Positions 39,120 to 43,896 of a stretch of DNA of 43,896 bases are shown piece after piece. This stretch comes from Streptomyces sp. NRRL S-350 (GTDB lineage: Bacteria > Actinomycetota > Actinomycetes > Streptomycetales > Streptomycetaceae), in NCBI RefSeq assembly GCF_000719705.1, contig NZ_JOHO01000057.1, forward strand, positions 1 through 43,896, written 5' to 3'. The position numbers and the translations under genes are program-made. The notes under the pieces are model-generated. The model ran no database searches and was not told the origin of the DNA. It saw only the letters and a program-made list of their open reading frames with translations. How positions within the stretch are numbered: the first letter of the stretch is position 1; the number at the start of each line of letters is the position of its first letter.

Positions 39120-39578
39120 TCAGCCCGTACCCGGGGTGGGGAACACGTCGGTCCGCAGCACCGCCGTCCGCCCGCCCAGGGGCAGGAACAGGTCATTGCC
39201 GAACGGCACCCGCTCGGCCTCCCGGTAGACCCCCTCGGGGGACGGCGCGGTGTGCACGGTGCAGACGGCCGCGGCCGGGTCGACGACCACGTACAGCGGG
39301 ACGCCGCCGGCCGCGTACACCCGCCCGGCCTCCGCCAGGCCGGGCCGGGCCACCTCCAGCACCGCCTCGACCCCGGCCGCGCCGAACCGGCCCCGCTCGC
39401 CCCGCGCCGCGTCCGGGGCGAGCACCGCGAGGTCCGGGGCGAGGCCGCCGGGCGCCCCCGGGAAGTCGAGCAGCACGCCGGACAGCACCCGGCCGTGGCC
39501 GGCCGGCTGCTCGCCGAACTGCCCGGCCGCGCTGAGCACGACCGCCCAGCGCAGCTCGTCGAACGGCACCTCGGGCAT
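39120..39578 (-). CDS. Uma2-family (DUF820) protein, probably nuclease-defective
   Basis: A 152-residue protein of the Uma2 group, which has a PD-(D/E)xK nuclease-like fold. Seen: DELRWAVVLS (N-terminus), APDLAVLAPDAA (PD strand), VEAVLEVARPGLAEAGRVYA (Glu strand and helix), GGVPLYVVVDP and the C-terminal VPFGNDLFLPL. The Lys/Arg helix following the Glu usually reads DRxxKxxxYAxAG; here the Lys position appears to be replaced. It is also shorter than the usual ~190 residues. The ATG at 39578 has GGGAGG 7 nt upstream. It lies between trpE and the Trp-associated membrane protein, 20 nt after trpE. Function unknown. Confidence 0.8.
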   Translation of the reverse strand: MPEVPFDELRWAVVLSAAGQFGEQPAGHGRVLSGVLLDFPGAPGGLAPDLAVLAPDAARGERGRFGAAGVEAVLEVARPGLAEAGRVYAAGGVPLYVVVDPAAAVCTVHTAPSPEGVYREAERVPFGNDLFLPLGGRTAVLRTDVFPTPGTG

Positions 39579-39598
39579 CCGGCCGCCTCCCTCGCGCC

Positions 39599-41122
39599 TC
39601 AGGACGATTCCGGCCTCCGCAGCGTATTGGCGGTGGCGACGGCCCGCAGCACGGCGGCCGCCTTGTTGCGGCACTCGGTGTCCTCGCCGTGCGGGTCCGA
39701 GTCGGCGACGACGCCCGCGCCGGCCTGCACGTACGCGGTGCCGTCGCGCAGCACCGCCGTACGGATCGCGATCGCGGTGTCGGAGTCCCCGGCGAAGTCC
39801 AGGTAGCCGACGCAGCCGCCGTACAGGCCGCGGCGGGTGGGCTCCAGCTCCTCGATGATCCGCATCGCCCGCGGCTTGGGCGCGCCGGAGAGGGTGCCGG
39901 CCGGGAAGCAGGCGGTCAGCACGTCGAAGGCGGTCCGCCCGGGCGCGACCTTGCCGGTGACGGTGGAGACGATGTGCATCACGTGGCTGTAGCGCTCGAT
40001 CTGCATGAAGTCGACCACCTCGACGCTGCCCGGCTCGCAGACCCGACCGAGGTCGTTGCGGCCGAGGTCCACCAGCATCAGGTGCTCGGCCCGCTCCTTG
40101 GGGTCGGCGAGCAGTTCGGCGGCCAGCGCCGCGTCCTCGTGCGGGGTGGCGCCGCGGTGCCGGGTGCCGGCGATCGGGTGCAGCATCGCCTCGCCGTCGG
40201 TGACCTTGACCAGTGCCTCCGGGCTGGAGCCGACCACGTCGAAGCCGCCGTCGGCGGTGCCGTCCGGCCCGGGGAAGCGGAACAGGTACATGTACGGGCT
40301 GGGGTTGGTGGTGCGCAGGACCCGGTAGACGTCCAGCGCGGAGGCCGGGCAGGGCGCCTCGAAGCGCTGCGAGGGCACCACCTGGAACGCCTCGCCGGCC
40401 CGGATCCGCTCCTTGATCTCCTCGACGGCCGCCCGGTACGGCTCGCCGCCGAAGGGCGAGCGCACCTCGCCGGGGCCGGCCGGGGTGAAGGTGGCCAGGC
40501 CCGGGTCGACCGGCCGGAGGAGGTCGGCCTCCATCGCGTCCAGTCGGCCCACCGCGTCCGCGTAGGCCTCGTCCACGCCGCTGGCCCGGTCGTTGTGGTT
40601 GACGGCGTTGGCGATCAGCAGGACCGTGCCGTCGGCGTGGTCGAGCACCGCGAGGTCGGTGGCCAGCAGCATGGTCAGCTCGGGGAGCTTCAGGTCGTCC
40701 GGGTTCAGGTCGGGCAGCTTCTCCAGCCGGCGGACGATGTCGTAGCCGAGGTAGCCGACCAGGCCGCCGGTGAGCGGGGGCAGGCCGTCGTCCTCGTGGC
40801 GCGGGGTGTGCAGCGTCTCCAGTGCGACCCGCAGCACCTGCAGCGGGTCGCCGTCGGTGGGGATGCCCACGGGCGGGGTGCCGAGCCAGCGGGCGTCGCC
40901 GTCCGGGCCGGCGGTGAGCGTGGCGGCGCTGCGCACGCCGACGAAGGAGTAGCGCGACCAGCTGCGGCCCTGCTCGGCGGACTCCAGCAGGAAGGTGCCG
41001 GGCCGCTCCTGCGCGAGGCTGCGGTAGAGGCCGATCGGGGTGAGCCCGTCCGCGAGGAGCCTGCGGGTGACCGGGATGACCCGGGTGTCGACGGCGAGCT
41101 TGCGGAAGGCTTCGAGGTCCAT
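39599..41122 (-). CDS. trpE: Anthranilate synthase component I
   Basis: A 507-residue chorismate-using enzyme that starts tryptophan synthesis, making anthranilate with the TrpG amidotransferase (not in this window). The allosteric tryptophan-site motif LLES and nearby SRYSFVG are present (about 47-67). Catalytic motifs include [49 protein letters not shown] and [10 protein letters not shown]. Feedback inhibition by tryptophan is expected from the intact LLES. ATG 41122 has GAAGG upstream; a GTG at 41134 overlaps that site. Three 14-bp repeats lie in its leader. It follows hisI by 105 nt. Confidence 0.97.
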   Translation of the reverse strand: MDLEAFRKLAVDTRVIPVTRRLLADGLTPIGLYRSLAQERPGTFLLESAEQGRSWSRYSFVGVRSAATLTAGPDGDARWLGTPPVGIPTDGDPLQVLRVALETLHTPRHEDDGLPPLTGGLVGYLGYDIVRRLEKLPDLNPDDLKLPELTMLLATDLAVLDHADGTVLLIANAVNHNDRASGVDEAYADAVGRLDAMEADLLRPVDPGLATFTPAGPGEVRSPFGGEPYRAAVEEIKERIRAGEAFQVVPSQRFEAPCPASALDVYRVLRTTNPSPYMYLFRFPGPDGTADGGFDVVGSSPEALVKVTDGEAMLHPIAGTRHRGATPHEDAALAAELLADPKERAEHLMLVDLGRNDLGRVCEPGSVEVVDFMQIERYSHVMHIVSTVTGKVAPGRTAFDVLTACFPAGTLSGAPKPRAMRIIEELEPTRRGLYGGCVGYLDFAGDSDTAIAIRTAVLRDGTAYVQAGAGVVADSDPHGEDTECRNKAAAVLRAVATANTLRRPESS

Positions 41123-41166
41123 GCGGGGCGGCACCTTCTTGAGTTCCGGCGTAGGTCCCGGGAGCG

Positions 41167-41208
41167 GGATCAGGGAAGTGGGATCAGGAGGGTCGGATCA
41201 GGTGGGGC
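41167..41208. repeat. Three 14-bp-spaced GGATCAGG repeats in the trpE leader
   Basis: ggatcagg begins at exactly 14-bp intervals (41167, 41181, 41195), with units ggatcagggaagtg, ggatcaggagggtc and ggatcaggtggggc. On the trpE strand this is CCTGATCC. It sits in the 105-bp gap between hisI and trpE, 45-87 nt before the trpE start. Confidence 0.85.
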
Positions 41209-41227
41209 GGGGTCGGGGAAAGCGGGC

Positions 41228-41599
41228 TCAGGCGAGCGGGAGCACGTCGGCGTCGAAGCAGGTCCGGTCGCCGGTGTGGCAGGCCGCGCCGCTCTGGTCG
41301 ACCTTGACCAGCAGGGTGTCGCCGTCGCAGTCCAGCGCCACCGACCTGACCGCCTGGACGTGTCCGGACGTGTCCCCCTTGACCCAGTACTCGCGGCGGC
41401 TGCGGCTCCAGTAGGTGCAGCGGCCGGTGGTGAGCGTGCGGTGCAGCGCCTCGTCGTCCATCCACCCGAGCATCAGCACCTCGCCGGTGTCGTACTGCTG
41501 CGCGATGGCCGGGAGCAGGCCGTCCTCGGTGCGCTTGAGCCGGGCGGCGATCTCGGGGGCCAGGGCGGTGGTGCCGGGAGTGGCGGGTGTGGTGGACAT
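41228..41599 (-). CDS. hisI: Phosphoribosyl-AMP cyclohydrolase
   Basis: A 123-residue enzyme opening the adenine ring of phosphoribosyl-AMP in histidine synthesis. Canonical motifs: [36 protein letters not shown], and the metal-binding [14 protein letters not shown] and [10 protein letters not shown] with the conserved Asp and Cys residues. It is monofunctional, lacking the HisE domain. The ATG at 41599 has only a weak ribosome binding site. The next minus-strand gene is trpE; hisF is usually further upstream in streptomycetes, outside the window. Confidence 0.97.
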   Translation of the reverse strand: MSTTPATPGTTALAPEIAARLKRTEDGLLPAIAQQYDTGEVLMLGWMDDEALHRTLTTGRCTYWSRSRREYWVKGDTSGHVQAVRSVALDCDGDTLLVKVDQSGAACHTGDRTCFDADVLPLA

Positions 41600-41741
41600 G
41601 GGGCCATTGTGTCAGCCCGGTCGGGCCGTACGGCGGGTCCGTCCGACCGGCGGCCCGCACCGCCCGCCTCCGATCCGCCGTACGGGGCGAGTTCGGCCAA
41701 CCGCCTGCCGGGCCGGCCCCCCGTGGGCCATCCTCGTGGCC

Positions 41742-42311
41742 ATGACCTCCGAGCAGCCGCCCGCAGCCGCCGCCCGCCCCTCCCGCGGCCTGGTCCTCAC
41801 CGCCGTCGCCGTACTGGTCGTCCTGCTCGCCGTGGTGGCCACCGCGGCGCTGTGGCCGGACGAGAAGAAGCCGGCCGCCGCGCCGCCCCCGCCCACCCCC
41901 ACGGCCACCCCGACACCCACCCCCACCCCGACGCCGACCCCCACCAAACCGCCGCCGCCGTACGCCTACTTCGCCGTCGGCACCTGCTTCGACCACCCCC
42001 AGCTGAGCCCGGTGATCACCAAGGCCGAGGAGCGCCCCTGCGCCGGCGAACACGACGGCGAGGTGATCGCCGACCTCAGGCTCGCCGACGGCCTGACCGG
42101 CGAGATCCCGATCGCCCTCGCCATGCGGGACGGCTGCAAGGAGGCGGAGGCCGCCGCCAAGGCCAGGCAGACCGACGGAAAGTCCTACTACGGGCGGCAG
42201 TTCGGCCCCGCCATGGCCAACTACCAACAGGGCTGGCGGGACTACACGTGCACCCTGACCGCCGGCAACAAGCAGGGCGCCCCCAAGCTGACCGGCCACC
42301 TCCACCCGTAG
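41742..42311 (+). CDS. Membrane-anchored protein with septum-formation-type domain
   Basis: A 189-residue protein: a short cytoplasmic N-terminus, one membrane helix (about residues 15-38, LVLTAVAVLVVLLAVVATAA), a Thr-Pro repeat linker (about 50-68), and an extracellular domain. That domain begins FAVGTCFDHPQLSPVITKA and continues ERPCAGEHDGEVIADL, with later DYTCTLT. The pattern of Cys-Phe, then a Cys close to His-Asp-x-Glu-Val, is that of the septum-formation (PF13845-type) domain. ATG 41742 lacks a clear ribosome binding site; GTG 41736 is possible. It is divergent from hisI. A role at the division site is a family-based guess. Confidence 0.78.
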   Translation: MTSEQPPAAAARPSRGLVLTAVAVLVVLLAVVATAALWPDEKKPAAAPPPPTPTATPTPTPTPTPTPTKPPPPYAYFAVGTCFDHPQLSPVITKAEERPCAGEHDGEVIADLRLADGLTGEIPIALAMRDGCKEAEAAAKARQTDGKSYYGRQFGPAMANYQQGWRDYTCTLTAGNKQGAPKLTGHLHP

Positions 42312-42337
42312 GGCCGGACACGTCCTAGGCTTCCCCC

Positions 42338-42991
42338 ATGTCGAACCACGCCCTCGCCGAACGCCACCGGCTCACCGAACTCCTCGTCGCCGCAGGCCCC
42401 GACGCCCCCACCCTCTGCGCCGGGTGGACCACCCGGGATCTCGCCGCCCACCTGGTGATCCGCGAGCGCCGCCCGGACGCGGCACCCGGGATCAGGCTCG
42501 GTGCGCTGGCCGGCTGGACGAAGCGGGTCCAGGACGGCTACGCCGAGCGGCCGTACGAGGACCTGGTGCGGCTGTTCCGCTCCGGCCCGCCGGTCTACTC
42601 CCTCTTCGCCCTCCCCGGCGCCGACGAGGCCGCGAACACCGTCGAGTACTTCGTCCACGCCGAGGACGTCCTGCGCGCGGCCGACGACTGGACGCCGCAG
42701 CCGGTCCCGCCCGGCCGCGCCGAGGCCCTGTGGCGGCGGCTGCCGATGCTCGCCCGGCTGGAGGCCGGCCGCCGCTCCCCCGTCCGGCTGGTCCTGGAGC
42801 ACCCCGACGGCCGGTCCCTCAGCGTCGGCCCCGCCGGCTCCCCCACCGTCCGCCTCACCGGCGAGCCCGGCGAACTCGTCCTCTTCACGTACGGCCGGGG
42901 CGACCGCACCACCCTGGACGTGGACGGCGCCCCCGACGCCGTGGAAGCGCTCCGCCACGTCCTGCCGCTGCCCGCGCAACAGGGCAGGTAG
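42338..42991 (+). CDS. TIGR03085-family metal-binding protein (mycothiol/maleylpyruvate isomerase-like)
   Basis: A 217-residue DinB-like four-helix-bundle protein of the MDMPI superfamily. The N-terminal helix ERHRLTELLVAAGPDAPTLC and GWTTRDLAAHLVIRERRPDA are the family's substrate/metal region; HLVIRE and EYFVHAEDVLRA contain the expected metal-ligand histidines. The C-terminal part resembles the sterol-carrier-like or MDMPI_C segment. Members of the superfamily include mycothiol-dependent enzymes of actinobacteria, but this subfamily has no defined reaction. ATG 42338 starts 26 nt after the previous gene, so they may be cotranscribed. Confidence 0.88.
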   Translation: MSNHALAERHRLTELLVAAGPDAPTLCAGWTTRDLAAHLVIRERRPDAAPGIRLGALAGWTKRVQDGYAERPYEDLVRLFRSGPPVYSLFALPGADEAANTVEYFVHAEDVLRAADDWTPQPVPPGRAEALWRRLPMLARLEAGRRSPVRLVLEHPDGRSLSVGPAGSPTVRLTGEPGELVLFTYGRGDRTTLDVDGAPDAVEALRHVLPLPAQQGR

Positions 42992-43045
42992 ACCCTGGGC
43001 ACCGACCGCCGGCGCCCCGGGCGGTGCTGACGGACGCACAGCGGC

Positions 43046-43084
43046 GGGCCCGCCGGGCCGGGTTGTTCCCCGACCGGCGGGCCC
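43046..43084. terminator. 11-bp hairpin, bidirectional
   Basis: gggcccgccgg (43046-43056) pairs perfectly with 43074-43084 around a 17-nt loop, between two convergent genes. Confidence 0.65.
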
Positions 43085-43142
43085 ACCGGACTGGTGCCGG
43101 ACCGCTACCGGACCCACCGGGCCAGTGCCGTCCGGCCCTCGG

Positions 43143-43896
43143 TCACCAGCCGCCGGAGCCGATCTCGGTGCGGGAGGCCAGGCCGTTGCCGGTGCCCTTG
43201 TAGAGGTAGAGCTTTCCGGTCTCGCCCGGGGCGGACTCCACCGCCGCCAGGTCGCCGATGCCGTCACCGGTGAAGTCCGCACCCGCGTAGTCGGAGATGC
43301 CGTTCCACCCGCCCGAACCGATCTCCACCCGGTCACCCAGGCCCCTGCCCGTCCCCGGGTACAGCCACAGCTTGCCCGTCGACTTCTCCGTGGCCACCAG
43401 GTCGGCCCGGCCGTCCTTGTTCATGTCGCCCGGGCTGACGATCTTGCTCATTCCGTTCCAGCCACCCGAGCCGATCTCCACCCGGCTGCCCAGGGCCCCG
43501 CCGAGGCCGGGGTAGAGGAAGAGCTTTCCGGTCGAGGTCTCCGTCGCCACGACATCGGCCACGCCGTCGCCGTTGAAGTCGCCGACGGCCGTGTTGTCCA
43601 TGCCGTTCCAGCCGCCGCTGCCGAGCTCGACCCGGCCCTCGATGCCGTGGCCGTTGCCCGGGTACAGCCACAGCTTGCCGGTCGACTTCTCGGTCGCGAC
43701 GATGTCGTCCCCGCCGTCACCGTTCAGGTCGCCGACGGCCAGGTTGCTCATGCCGTTCCAGCCGCCGGAGCCGATCTCCACCCGGCTGCCCAGGGCTCCC
43801 GTCCCGGTCCCCGGGTAGGAGAACAGCTTGCCGGTCGACACCTCCACGGCGACCAGGTCCTTCCGGCCGTCACCGTTGAAGTCACCCGCCGTCAGG
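43143..43896 (-). CDS. FG-GAP/VCBS repeat protein, C-terminal part (5' end beyond window)
   Basis: The frame is open from the window edge to TGA at 43143, about 251 residues. It consists of five repeats of about 47 residues, each with a Ca2+-binding loop D-x-N-x-D-G (DFNGDGRKD, DLNGDGGDD, DFNGDGVAD, DMNKDGRAD, DFTGDGIGD), then STGKLWLYPGTG and RVEIGSGGWNGM. This is the FG-GAP/VCBS beta-propeller pattern of exported bacterial proteins. The protein ends in EIGSGGW. The start is not in the window; internal Met codons are not starts. The DNA repeats have a period of about 141 bp. Usually these domains follow an exported enzyme such as a hydrolase or peptidase, which would be upstream. Confidence 0.9.
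   Translation of the reverse strand, partial: LTAGDFNGDGRKDLVAVEVSTGKLFSYPGTGTGALGSRVEIGSGGWNGMSNLAVGDLNGDGGDDIVATEKSTGKLWLYPGNGHGIEGRVELGSGGWNGMDNTAVGDFNGDGVADVVATETSTGKLFLYPGLGGALGSRVEIGSGGWNGMSKIVSPGDMNKDGRADLVATEKSTGKLWLYPGTGRGLGDRVEIGSGGWNGISDYAGADFTGDGIGDLAAVESAPGETGKLYLYKGTGNGLASRTEIGSGGW

Noticed and set aside
41123..41227. Trp attenuator leader peptide for trpE
   Set aside because: No short frame with consecutive Trp codons and no antiterminator/terminator hairpin pair could be found in the 105-nt gap.

Overview
The window is high-GC (about 70%) actinobacterial chromosome, most likely Streptomyces or Kitasatospora (Streptomycetaceae). This rests on third-codon-position G/C, frequent GTG starts, 4-nt overlapping operon genes, Scr1/WhiJ-type regulator, the small trpM gene, and gene order (polA, PaaI-like thioesterase, liv operon, ANTAR regulator, pyk, 5'-nucleotidase, gltBD, lgt, trpABMC, trpE, hisI). 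It is core chromosome, with no plasmid, phage or IS module.

Layout. 1-5457: the 3' end of an unknown gene, a HEAT-repeat protein and DNA polymerase I (both minus), then a divergent hotdog thioesterase. 5458-11245: a complete branched-chain amino-acid ABC transporter (livK, livH, livM, livG, livF) with coupled cistrons and a stem-loop after livK. It converges on an ANTAR response regulator (minus). 12071-12482: an unusual tRNA with a CAA (Leu) anticodon but a short variable loop, followed by a decayed gene fragment. 12524-13954: pyruvate kinase (minus). 14325-17636: a three-gene operon of exported binding-type protein, binding-protein/VWA lipoprotein and membrane protein. 17881-21922: Tat-exported 5'-nucleotidase, quinone oxidoreductase and AraC regulator. 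21895-23371: Scr1-type XRE regulator and a doubtful small ORF. 23372-29441: glutamate synthase gltB-gltD (minus).

29867-41599 is almost entirely minus strand: a VIT1/CCC1-type transporter, lgt, a DsbA-like thiol oxidoreductase with a MauE-type partner, a small membrane protein, trpA, trpB, trpM (49 codons), trpC, a DUF2752 protein, an HGxxPAAW protein, a Trp-associated membrane protein, an Uma2-like protein, trpE and hisI. The plus-strand end has a septum-formation-domain protein and a TIGR03085-type protein. The last gene (minus) is the C-terminal part of an FG-GAP/VCBS repeat protein cut by the window edge.

Metabolic themes: branched-chain amino-acid import, nitrogen assimilation (GOGAT), tryptophan synthesis split into two minus-strand blocks (trpCMBA and trpE), one histidine step, glycolytic exit (pyk) and envelope thiol/lipoprotein chemistry. 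Most transcription units end in perfect GC-rich hairpins, which I list individually. Short-period tandem repeats are common between genes. Two of them (33520-33599, 38416-38513) begin inside the 3' end of a gene and multiply its stop codon into all three frames. The best candidates for something undescribed are the class-I tRNA with a leucine anticodon, these stop-codon repeats, the 14-bp repeats before trpE and the binding-protein/VWA operon.
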